64,000 nucleotides of DNA from Arthrinium phaeospermum (Eukaryota > Ascomycota > Sordariomycetes > Amphisphaeriales > Apiosporaceae), in the NCBI GenBank assembly GCA_006503535.1, contig QYRS01000010.1:1116001-1180000 (forward strand), in the 5' to 3' direction. The translations under genes and the position numbers were made by a program. The notes below the pieces were generated by a model. It was not told where the DNA came from and did no database searches. It saw only the letters and a program-made list of their open reading frames with translations. Of this stretch, positions 53,429 through 64,000 are shown piece by piece. The number at the start of each line of letters is the position of its first letter. Within the stretch, counting starts at the first letter, position 1.

Positions 53429-55199
53429 TCAGATCTCAATCGTCTTCATGCCCTCCTCAAGGTCTTTATCCTCAGAGGCCTTGCCGTTCACAGCAGTGGT
53501 CTCGGCCTTCGGCGACGAGTTTTCCTTGTCCTTGGGCGACTCGCTCGCATTGGGGAGTTCCAACTTCTTCGATTCGTCCCCAGGGCGTGGGGTTTCAACT
53601 TCGACGAGTTTTGTGGGTGTGAGGTTGTTTGTGACAAGCTTGTTCTCGGAAAGCGCGGAAGCGCCACCCTCCTCAGTAACTTGAGCCAAGGGGCTCGATG
53701 TTCCATAACCTGGTCGAATGGGGCTGGTCAAGGGCGATGGGCTGCTCAGTCTCTGAAGAGACCTGCCGCGGGATTCGCCGTTGGGTGCATCGGCTGGGCT
53801 GGCGTAGGGAGAGGCACCGGGCGAGGGCATGCCACCAGGGGCCATTGACCTTCTCTTCGCTGCGGCCTTGGCAGTCCGGCCATGCTTCTGGTCCATTCTC
53901 CATCGGAGAATATCGAAGTAGGAGGGCTCGACGCGGGTGGCCTTAAATTCCCGCAGTTTGAGCTCCGAGGTTTCCTCGTCAACAAACCACTTGCCACTGT
54001 TCAAGTCGTCGGCCACCACGGCCATGAAGTGGCCCCACGATTTTGCAACGACATATTTGATGTCGTAGTCGCGACCGAAGAGGATGATTTGTCCCCATGT
54101 TCCGGTAGGGCCGGGAGCCAGATCAACAGCCAAGTTGTTGCCGCCCCAGTCTCGCACCAGGGGAATCCAGGCTTGGTGAGCATAGGCGCGCTGCACCGCA
54201 CCCGCAGGCACGGAGTCCTGCTTCGCAAGGAGGTCTTGTTTCCAGTTGGAGGTCTGGGAGCCGGAAGGCGATGATCGGGAAGACGAGGCCTGGTTGCTGC
54301 TACCGCCAAAAGCCTTGGAGGGCATGGCAGGCTTGATAACGTTCGTTTCGAGAAGGAACTCCTGGTTCACCTTGCGCCATTGGTCCCACTCTTGAACAAT
54401 CTCCTCGCAATCCAACAGCATAGAGCCGAAAATGATACCCGTGGGCATGCCACCTCTTTCTTGGCCGTCGTGGACTGAAAGAGAGTCTCTGATATCCTGC
54501 GGTAGCGAGCAATCCAGCTGATGCTCCAGTTCGTTGATGTCATTGTTCGTACAACCTTCGCACAGTTGGTCCCAGAGTTCGGGGTAGTTCTCTTCAGCCC
54601 AGGTGTCTATCCGCCTCCAAGTGTGGGTGACAGGAGGTGCCGGAGGCATACCATCCGCAAAGGACTGCATAGGGATTTCGCCGGGGCTGCTGACTGTCTC
54701 AAAGCCGTCATCATTTGTGTTCTTTGCGCTGAATGACCGGAGTCCCGGCGAATAAGGGCCGCCCGGACCAGGAGAGACGGGAGATGGCGCAGCTCCGAGG
54801 TACGAGTTATCCTGTCCAGCCAATCGACCGGTCTCGTCGATGTAAGACGATGAGATGTCGGCCCGAGATTCATTGGCGGCTGTAGCGACGGATGTGAGGG
54901 TGCTTTGTCTGTTCAAAGGAACGTGTCTGCCCGATCGGTAAGGAGAGTCGTAGGATGAGTCTGGAAACCGGATGTCAGAAAGTGGAAACATGGCGGCTTC
55001 ATGGCATCTCGGGGGTAGTAGACTTACGGCGATCATTACTGGTCATGGTATGCCAGAACGACCGAAAGGTCCCTCCAATTCTGTATGGATGGTCAGTCAT
55101 CTCGTCCAAGTGTCAAACCGCCGGCAATCGCGTTCGCCTCTGCTTCCACTTTCGCTTCGCGCCATAGGGCTGATTTTGTCTGACTTACGTGTTGGCCAT
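53429..55199 (-). CDS. KNR4: Glucan synthesis/cell-wall integrity regulator KNR4/SMI1
   Basis: Three exons (55199-55189, 55080-55028, 54960-53429) give 531 aa. The first coding exon has only 11 nt (MANT), the second 53 nt (IGGTFRSFWHTMTSNDR). The SMI1/KNR4 domain covers about 140-360: WRRIDTWAEENYPELWDQL starts it and LPQDIRDSLSVHDGQE, GMPTGIIFGSMLLDCEEI, WIPLVRDWGGNNLAVDLAPG, WGQIILFGRDYD and WGHFMAVVADDLNSG are the family's hallmark blocks. Both flanks are Ser/Pro-rich and disordered. Known role: intrinsically disordered hub protein linking the cell-wall-integrity MAP kinase Slt2, calcineurin and beta-glucan synthesis. It likely acts in the cytosol and at sites of polar growth. The start was chosen because the short exons restore the family N-terminus. 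The single-exon reading with an earlier non-ATG start was rejected. Confidence 0.92.
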
Positions 55200-58100
55200 G
55201 TTGACTGATCTGATGCGTGTCCAGGGTGAGGTTGGTATTAGGGGAGTCGATGTTGGGAATCCTTATTTTTCCTCAGCGCCGGGACGGCAAGGCAACGGGA
55301 GCGGAAGGGTTGATTGACGAGTTTGATTACAATTAGCTTCGCGGGCAACTGAATCTAGGCGCAACTCGGGACGGTCAAAAAAGAAGGCGTGGGCAGAGCG
55401 GCAGCTTGCAACGAGCAGCAAACAAAGAATTGGCGACTGTAGTGTCTGCGTAGCAGAAGAACGATTGACGGGAAGCGTGCTGGGCCGAGACGCGATGCGA
55501 TGTTGGTCGAACACGAATGAGTGAACGAACGAACGGAAGGACTGGACAGGAGTCGCCGAAAATGCCAATAATAAGTTTTGGAGGTGCCTGCGCCACGGGT
55601 TGAGAAAGGGGGTGTTTTTGTACGACTGGAGTCACTTGGACTGGACTGGACTGGGCGACGGACGGGGTGCAAGTTCAAGGTGTAGGGGGAGGCCGCAGGT
55701 CTGGTGGGTAGGGTGTGTGGGAAGGGAATTGGGAGGTGGTAGGTACTTTGCGTCCCCCTTAGTATGTGAGGTGTACGGGCGGATCTCAACAACTGGACGG
55801 CTAGGTTAGGTGCAGGTACCTAATAAAGGGCCACCCCCCCTGGTCTAGTTCGGGTGTGGGTGCTTCACAATGCCTGGATTTGGTGGGCGTGTGCTATTTG
55901 CTGTCCTGTGCTCCCTCCCTAATAAGAATAATAAGTTCACCAGTAGCGTCTGTGGCCTGCAGGTGTTTGGCTAATTTCGGGCCGCCTGTAAATCGAGCGA
56001 ATGACCGTCGCCGGTGTTGGTGCTCAAGCAATAATCAAGAAACAATGCAATTGAAAGGACGAGCTGCTGCTGGTGTCCTTTGTTGTTGTTGTTATCGCCG
56101 TCGTCGTCGATGGCGGGATGACCGTGTGTACATACAGCAGGACACGAAGGAATACCTAGACTGGAACGATTTGCTGGAATCTGTAGTATGTGTGTAGTAT
56201 CTGGCGTGGAATGCTTGGGAACCAAATTGAATGAGGTGGTAGCCCCAGAACCCAAAATACCTTATTGTCCTTTGTCACTTCAATGCACGATGAAGCCCCC
56301 CAGTCAGTGCTGCAGTTTTGGTAATTAAAGTCGAAAGGCATTAAATTCACTCCCCCGCTAGCGACCCATCCACGCATTCTTACAGCTGCCGCGAGATGAA
56401 CTCCAGTGACTGAACGTGCGCCGAGCCCTCGCTGCAGCTGGCTTCTTTGGTCGCGTAGGGGTGGCCGTGGTTTCAAGACTCTGATTCAAATGGTGGAGCA
56501 GGGGACCCAATTGTTGCTCTTATACGTAGCGAGGGGGTAATCGTTCTTCGTCAATATTCTTCATCGGTTTGCTGCTTACCGTAATCAATACAATCCTTCA
56601 CCTGTTGGAATGGCCTAGCCAAGGTCACCCGGCATCCTGGTGACAGACTTTGACGGGAAGTATGTAATCACCGGCTTTCAGGGGGGGATATATCACAGGA
56701 GAATGAGGAGGAGGAGGATGCAACGAGCATCACTTCGCGTAAAGGAGGCAGCATGCCTCATCATACACTGGAACTTGTCTGCTTACTCACTGAAGCTCAC
56801 GCAATATCAACCATAGTTATATGGGTAAGACTAGGAAAATGTAACTGTGCTACATTTTGGTTATGTAGGACTACTGCCAACTGACTGCTACCAAAGTATG
56901 CAACTGGTCATATTCTCAAACCAATGGAGGGGCGAGGGATGGATTGCAGGGTCGGACCCAGACCATTTGATCAAGATCTGATTTCATTTGCATGAAATAA
57001 CTACAGAACGCATTGTGGGAGCCCAGCCAAGTTGCAGACCCAGCCAACGGCCGACTGCGACCAGCGACACTGCCTGGTGCTGGATGTCCTGGATGCATGG
57101 CCTACCTGCAACCTAGGTATTGCGCGCAGCGCTGATTGGCTTTGAACCTTATCCTGTGAGGTCATGGGTTCTCGTGACATCTTATAATGGAAACTCGAGG
57201 CTGTTACCGTCGCAAATATAGCATTCGTCATACTGCTATCTGCCAGCCAAGGAGACAGACAGGTGAAATCTACCTTCCCGTCTTGCTACGAGTCCGTCCG
57301 TCCGTCTGTCCGTCCTGGGGTTGGGCGCGGCTCATCCCTTTACCCACCGGTCGGTGCCGTTATCTTGATGTTTGTTTTAAGTTCGGGGGGTCCTGATCTT
57401 GGTATCGCGTTGGGGAAGTGCAATTTTGTGAGGTACACCTTGCATCACCCGCCCGCCCCGTGGAGGATTAGAATCCATAATACCTATTTGCATCTCTAGG
57501 GCGACGCACATCACCAGCCCGAATAACATAATATCAAGGTAGGCCGACATGGACGAACAACGTAGGGGAACTGTTGTTCTACCACTCCAGCTGCCAGCTG
57601 CTACTAACAGCCTGACTAGTATCAAAGGTATGATTGCTCTGATATGCACTTGGAACCACGTCACAGTCGATTCATCTCATCGTGCATGCGGTCGCCGCAG
57701 GTGGAAGCCCCACTTCTCATCTTCCAGCCTTTCCCGGCATCCTTCACCCCCCAATTTCGCGGGCTTTTTTTAAGGAGGATATCTAAGGATGACTTCTCCC
57801 CCCGCCCTTCTTGACCGCCACGCCCGGAACTCCTATTTTGTTGAAACTCGAAACCGGTCGCCTGTGAGACGGTCTTCGATCTCACCGAAACTATCAGTCC
57901 GCGGTCGCTATGAAATGAAGGCGAGTTATCCGGACTATGATATGATGGCTGGCTGGCCGCATGCATGCACTTCTCCATCCTCAAACAGTTGAAATCCTGC
58001 TTTATGATATCGATTTAGTCAGTTCCTGCATGTGCCACTGCTGCCGCATGTGCTTGCTGGCCGATCCAACCCAATCGAATGAGCAGCTTGAATGCGTTCT

Positions 58101-60283
58101 CACGCACCTTGCCCCGTCCTGTAGTCGGTCTGGCATCTGGCTGGTCTGTTTTGTACCCCTTTTACCCGCCACATCCATCTTTTGACAGACGCCCTGTGCC
58201 TTTGCCCTGCAGCTCCCACCCCACACCAATCATCCCATGGTCTGTCTACAGTACCTAGAAACTTATGCGCCTCAGTCGAGGAACCGTTGGGTCACTAACG
58301 ATACCCCGTAGCGACCTATCCGCGTCCGTGGTTTCGCAAGAAGGCAGCCAGTCGTAGTATGTAGTACGGAGTAGAAACAATGCAATTCTTTTGCGGCTAA
58401 GGAAGCAGACCTCCCCGAGCTAGCCGGGAGGGATGGCCAGACCGGCGCATGGGTACCTGACTTGTCAAAATTCGCTTGCGCCGTTCTGACCGCTGCGGCG
58501 TTGGTCCTTGTTGGTTCTTGTATACTCCTGGATCCGTCTGCTGGCGCTAGACTCTAGAGTGAGGCCTAAGCCCACGCTCTGCGGATATAAGAAAGAACAA
58601 GAGCTCACCTCGTACCGGCCATGAGAGCGTATCGCCTATCGGCACAACTCTCCACTACTACCCAGACGGGATTTCTCTTCCCGATCAACAAATGGATGAC
58701 AATTACGTGACTGCATAGGCCTATAGCCGGAGGCGTTACTCTTTTGTTGGAAAGGGTTTCACTGATAAATCGGAGCATTTTTCAGCTGGGAATCCAATCT
58801 GGCCGAGCCTACGAGGGAGATGGGATCCATTCTTGGCGCTATGCCTGGAGAGATGAAAGAGATATGCCGAAGAAAAGAATTAAACCCCTGGGCCCCAGTT
58901 GTTTCTGGAAACGCGCACCGCCACATCGGCGCAGCCAGCAGCCATCAAATGCAGCTTAGGCGATTACCATCACCACTATTCCCGCCACTCCCTTACTGCT
59001 GGCAGAGAGAGCTTATCGCTTCTGTGTGACCTTTCATACGAGACGCATGCCATATGCACAGTAAGCAGGCTCGTAAACGAGACTGACATGGATCGTAGCC
59101 CTTATCTCACCTCGCAAACCGGTTTCCCGCTTCTAGGAGACGCATTAGCCGAGAAGACAGTGGTGTGCGCTTCTAAAGACTGACGGCAAGCGTAATTCCT
59201 ACACGCAGGCAAATGGTTCGCCGCGCCGTAAGCTGGCAAAGCCAGACCTCACCACCAACAACCGGTTTCTGAGACAATTCGTATCCAATACATGCATTGG
59301 TAACGTCGTTTCTGTTCCCATAGGCTGCACACCATAAAACCATAAACGCCCCCCTTCAACGTAGATACGCCACAGCTTCTTCCCCAGGTGCGCCAACGTA
59401 CTGCTGCGCCAACGGCGTGTCGCTGTCCGTCACACTTTACCTCTCTCTCTATCCTTCCCCAACCTCTTGTCCCCCCGAGCCTGTCTCTGCCACGTCTATG
59501 CAGTTGCACCAGCCGTAGCCACCACAAAAATGGTTTGCATACCTAGCGGTTGCCGGACGGTGGCGTGAACCACACAAGCTGAAACGCACCAGCCCATGGC
59601 GGCGATGACGTTCTTTGTCCCACGACCCGAAATCAGGATGCGCCGCCAGTCTTTGATGCCGGCAGTCCAGTCGCATCTGCCGCCTTCTAGCCGAATTTGC
59701 GTGTTGGAGTAGTTATAGTAGTACCTAGTATCACCTACACCCTCCATGATTGCCTGTCTTCGCCTCCCTCTTGCCACCCTATTTCCCCCAACGTCATACA
59801 GCAGCTTCGCTCGCGTGGTGCTTATGCGCCGAGCCGCCTAAGAATGTTTCACGCCAATGCAGCTCAGCGAGCGCTTTCGAAAGGCGAACCTGAAAGGCGG
59901 GACAGAAAAGAGGCGGGAGATTTACGCAACCGACGTTACACAGGTGTCTGTCCATCAGTGCAGGAATACCATTCTCGACTGGGAACTTCTTCTGGTGAAA
60001 TGGCAATGTAGATGGCTCTGGTACGATAATTAGACCTGTAAAGTTTATGAAGCAGCCCTGCTTATCTGCATCAGACGCTCCTACTATGGATAAGTACCAA
60101 CTTAGAATTAAGCATCGCTGATATGCACGTGGTGAAGTTGGTATAGTATACAATATAGAAAGCCGCTCGTATAGCAGTATCCCCTCTAGAAAGTAGTCAC
60201 GGCTGCAAAGGGAAAGGAAAGCTCCCCAGAAGGAACCCGTCAAAAACCTCGCTAAACACACGTTATATTACGGGACGAACTAC
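55200..60283. other. Gene-poor region of about 5 kb
   Basis: I find no open frame with a recognisable domain and no coherent intron-exon structure. Local features are short direct repeats (GGACT near 55638, GTCC near 57292) and low-complexity GTT/CGTC runs near 56080. The left part must hold the KNR4 promoter and the right part the SEC8 3' flank. Base composition is mixed, without the strong AT bias expected of heavy RIP. A lineage-specific gene or long non-coding RNA remains possible. Confidence 0.45.
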
Positions 60284-63200
60284 CTAGCTCTGCCACATAT
60301 ACTCGCTAAGCGCCAGGACCTTCTCGCCCATCTGCCTCTTGGCCGCGGCCGCGATACCGCGCTCCGCATGGCACAGCTGCTCGCTATAGCACAGCTCCAG
60401 CATGGCCTTGAGCTCATCGTAGCTGAACTTCTCGTTCTCCGGCACGCCGCCGCCGGCCGCCGCCTCGGCGTCCTTCTTGGCCTTCTCCACGATGCCGTCG
60501 CCGCCGCCCGCCGTGAACAGCGAGAAGTAGTTGGCCGCGCGCGCGAGGTCCACCCCGGCCTCGATGTTCTTGAGGTTCTGCTGCAGCACCAGTATGTTGA
60601 GCTGGATGCGTTCGCAGCCGCGCGAGTTCATGGGCTGCGCCACGAGCGCGTTCGACACGAGGTACGCGTTGACTAGGCGGCCGAGCCCGGTGCGCACAAA
60701 GGCGATCTCGGTATCCCGCAAGAAGCGGACTATCGTCTCATCGTAAGCGACGAGCTCCGAGTTGAGCGATATGATTTCCTGGTCAGGCTCCTTGATCTCC
60801 TGATCTGGCGGCAGGACGTAAGGTGCCGTGGTAGGTGACACCGAGATGGAAAGGGAGTGAATGATGCGGGCGCGGATCTCGGTGTGAAGAGTTAGAAGGA
60901 CGGAACCAGCGAGTTCCTCATAGGATGCTATAAGTCTATCAAAGGACCTATGCGGTGGTTAGTCCAGGTCATACCATAACATGTTCATGATTGATAACGT
61001 ACTGTACAGTATCCTGTGTCATGGGCAAGTACACAGGCCCGCTCTGGTCACTGGTCGCCTTGCTGGGATCATTTAGGAGAGTCCATCGGCGGTTCTGCGT
61101 CTTGGGCATGGTCGGCCGCGACGAATCCGTCTCGTGGGTCGTGATGTGTCGCAGAGCCACGACCTTGACTGCAAGCCACTTCATACTGGTATATAATAGA
61201 CAGAGCGAGGAAATGACATCGCGGTCTTGGATAACATCGTTTGGCTCCAGCTTGCGCTCATTGGTCTGTAAGATGAGGAGGCTGACCTCCTTGTCGAGCA
61301 GCTCGAGGTTTGATTCTTCCGAGGAGGTCCATAGCTTCTTGATGGTCTCCTGGAGTTCACCGTTTGTAGTGGCGAGCTCGGCCGAGTAGCGTAATGCGAC
61401 TGAAGTTGTTGCCGGTTCTTGAGCCTTTGAAACCAACGACCTAAACCAAGCTTGGCATCGCTCATGGTATCTCATCATCTGGCTGATGAGCAGAGAGCTG
61501 AGCGCCTGGTCGTGGGGGATGGTTCCCAGCATGCGGCAGAACGCAGTGACAATAGTGAAGAACGACGTGGTGCCCTTGAACACAGGACGCCTGGCTACCA
61601 GAGTCCAATCACCATCTTGCTGGAACGAGTCAATCTCCGCAAAGACGTTGTCGCTAAGCTTGGAAAGTGTTTCGTCTAGTTGAGGTTGGAACACGTTGAC
61701 CAAGAAATTGTCAAGGAAGGATGTCAAGGTGCTCGCTGCGAGGTCCGAGCCAGGAGGCACAATCACCTTCAGCCGCTGCAGGAAGACCAAGGTCGGTGGC
61801 AGGAGCAAGCTCATGTTGAACACGCTGGGTTCAACCAAGGACTTGTACGATCCTGGGGCCTGCCTGGCCTCATATGCGCCCAGCATCGCATTCCTCTGTG
61901 TTTCTTTGCCGCCTTTCTTGTCCGCATCTTTGTTCTTTCGCTCGCCTGATGTCAGGCCAGGAACAGCGGCACGGATGATGCCATCGAGTGCTTCGTACTC
62001 GGTCGTCATCTCCGCCGACTTCGAGTCGGCTTCCGAGAACTTGAAGAGGCTCTCCCTGCCAGCATCCTTGTTGCCGTTCATGGGGTTACCCAGGTTCGGC
62101 GAGTTGTTGTAATGGTACACGTCTGCGTCCGTGGTGACATAATTGTGTAGTAGAGAGCGAATCTCGTTCTGATAGAGGTTCCAGAGCTCCTTGAAACTGC
62201 CAAGCAAAGCGTTGTTATTTCCTGAACCCTCTCGTCGAATGAGAGCCTTGATGGATTCATGGAAGACCCGGTGGCCTTCGGCAATGGCTTCAAACTTGCC
62301 GTACAGCGTCCACAGCAAGTCATAGATGACATCAGCCCGCATCTGCGTCTCACGGCTGCCGTACATATGTAGGCCTTCCTGGCTCAACGAGCCGCCGCGC
62401 AATGAGCTCGGATGCCTCTGGTCCACCTCGTTGATTGTCTCGTTGACAATGGAGAACAGCTCGACTGGTAACCGCTGCTTGAGGTTGTCTACTGCACCTT
62501 CCAGCCTCCCAAGTTTATTCAGAGCCTCAACCAGCAGACTCACGTACCAGAAAGTATCGGCTTCGGGGTTCTTTGCCGGATCCTCAACAACCGCGTGCCG
62601 AAGATCCAGGGTATCAAGTACAACATGGAAAGGCGTAATGGCAGCTTGATCGCCATAGCTCTCATTGTAGCCATCCTGCTTCTTTGCGAGATTCTGCCAT
62701 CTTTCTTGGCAGTAGGGCGATTTCAGATATAGGTGCTCGTGTAGTTCCTCGACCAAGATGTCCATCAAGGCCGTCTCTTGGTTTGCTAGGTAGCCCCTTA
62801 GATCGGTCAGCGCCCCGATGTCGTCAAGCTCGGGCTTCCTCAGCTTGCGTAAAGCGTTCTGCAGAACCTCGACGGCCGTCAGAAACCTCTTCTCAGATAT
62901 GCGTGCTTCGAGCTGGTCAGGGACCGTTCTAAGGTCCTCTAACTCGTTCAGCGTCTGCAGCACCTCGTCGTACATCTGTGAAGCCTTGTACATCTTCTTG
63001 AGCTCTGGGTCGGTGGAACAGAGGTTGGCTCGGGAGGTGTTGAGGGATTCCTTGAGGGTGCGGACGCGTTTCTGTGAGGACTGTATGCTGCCCTGGATCT
63101 TGTGGAAGGTACCGATCGAACTGTTGAAGCCCTGATGGTGTTCGTGCACGATTCCCTTGAGGGAGTCTTGGAGGTATTGATGTGTTTTTTGGAAGTTCCT

Positions 63201-63605
63201 GTACTCGTGGGCCCTGCCAACCGAGCTGGTGTCGAGCAGCTGCAATGCCAGCGACGCCGGAATGCAGTTGTCCTCGCATAGTGCGGGCCATTCTGCCTTG
63301 ACTTGTTCGAGGACCTGGGAGATCTGTCGTTCAGCGCTCGACTGCTGGGCGCGCTGCAGCCTCGAGGACGCGGTCGAGCCACTATAGCCGCCAGCGCCGT
63401 TCCGAGGCGAGTCAAGGGGCGGTGGTCGTCGTGGGTTCATCTGTTGCGGAGGGGTGGCGTAGCGTTCGCTCCCGTAGCCGTCACCAAACTGGTCGTATTC
63501 GTCGCCGCCTCCTCCATTCTGCGGTAAGTCCTTCCTCCCGAATGAGCCGTATCCATTAGCGCCGCCATTACGATACGATGCGCCGCCGCCATATCGGTTT
63601 GCCAT
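60284..63605 (-). CDS. SEC8: Exocyst complex component Sec8
   Basis: Two exons (63605-61003, 60947-60284) give 1088 aa. The donor GTACGT and acceptor TAG keep frame (phase 2). The first ~95 residues are Gly/Asn/Tyr-rich and disordered. The Sec8 N-terminal domain follows (about 98-240, with FQKTHQYLQDSLKGIV and FHKIQGSIQSSQKRV). The block LYLKSPYCQERW and the downstream helical rods are typical of the exocyst subunit. The last exon completes the CorEx/C-terminal rods (RAANYFSLF and KFSYDELKAMLELCY). Known role: one of eight exocyst subunits tethering post-Golgi vesicles to the plasma membrane at hyphal tips and septa. The length is usual for filamentous ascomycetes. The ATG heads MANRYGGG. Confidence 0.94.
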
Positions 63606-64000
63606 GTTGATGATGCATATGCACCGGCAAGGTTATCGTCGACGTGAGGCGCTATAGCGGCGGATGACGTGGCATCGCGGGTCGGATCCCAGTCGCAGTG
63701 TAGTCGTTAGTTCGATCAAGCAGTCGATATAAACCCCGGGTAGGCTGAACGAGGATCTAGTCGTCTGATTGTAATCCGTCGTCGACGTTTCGATGTAGGT
63801 TGGGGGGTTGATAATCGTTTCACCGGAGATTATCTGTAGGGTACCTAAGCTTGGGCATTAGGCCACCTGCAGTGTTCTGTGCAGTGCACCCGCTGCAGGG
63901 ATACGCTAATTGTCCCCGAGCTCAGCTCCTTAGCATTAGGTACAAGCCTCCAATCGCAACCTCATCCAAAGTCCAAACACAACCACCTCCAATGCACCCG
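63606..64000. other. SEC8 upstream region at the right window edge
   Basis: This is the promoter and leader of SEC8. I see no start of a further gene before the window ends. Confidence 0.5.

Noticed and set aside
59794..60261. 155-codon minus-strand open frame right of the gene-poor region
   Set aside because: No domain, no splice partners, and it falls in the SEC8 3' flank. Composition is not clearly protein-like.

Overview
The window looks like a nuclear chromosome segment of a filamentous ascomycete (Pezizomycotina), most likely a Sordariomycete. The coding regions are GC-rich and interrupted by short introns, mostly 48-150 nt, with GT[A/G]NGT donors, CTAAC-like branch sites and YAG acceptors. 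The gene set is typically fungal: GH3 beta-glucosidase, Thermomyces-type lipase, KNR4/SMI1, ROX3/MED19, RIT1, SEC8, AIM32, CYC2. The species was not determined. I see no transposon, rRNA gene, tRNA gene, CRISPR array or viral element.

Layout from left to right. A partial secreted GH125 alpha-mannosidase leaves the left edge (minus). Then come the class B J-protein SIS1 (plus), a 7-TM DUF2434-like membrane protein (minus), the initiator-tRNA ribosyl-phosphate transferase RIT1 (minus) and a secreted family C69 peptidase-like protein (minus). A UBA/UIM protein with a degenerate deubiquitinase domain follows, in tandem with the E2 enzyme CDC34 (both minus). Next are MED19/ROX3 (plus), an alpha/beta-hydrolase with a coiled-coil tail (plus), and a secreted GH3 beta-glucosidase (minus) that is divergent from a secreted class 3 lipase (plus) across 3.9 kb. 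A flavin monooxygenase and a LAT-type amino-acid permease follow (both minus).

The stretch 39.3-46.9 kb holds four consecutive genes for mitochondrial proteins: mitochondrial leucyl-tRNA synthetase, the MTQ1 release-factor methyltransferase, AIM32 and CYC2. Right of these are an unrecognised protein with a 12-bp coding minisatellite (QAPS repeats), VPS68/UPF0220, a secreted SnoaL-like protein, KNR4/SMI1, a gene-poor stretch of about 5 kb, and exocyst SEC8.

Most genes are housekeeping. Joint working is plausible for the ubiquitin pair (pseudo-deubiquitinase and CDC34), for the divergent mitochondrial redox pair AIM32/CYC2, and for the mitochondrial translation pair LeuRS/MTQ1. Exon boundaries were derived by hand from reading frame and splice consensus. 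All spliced models checked here keep frame, but none has transcript support.
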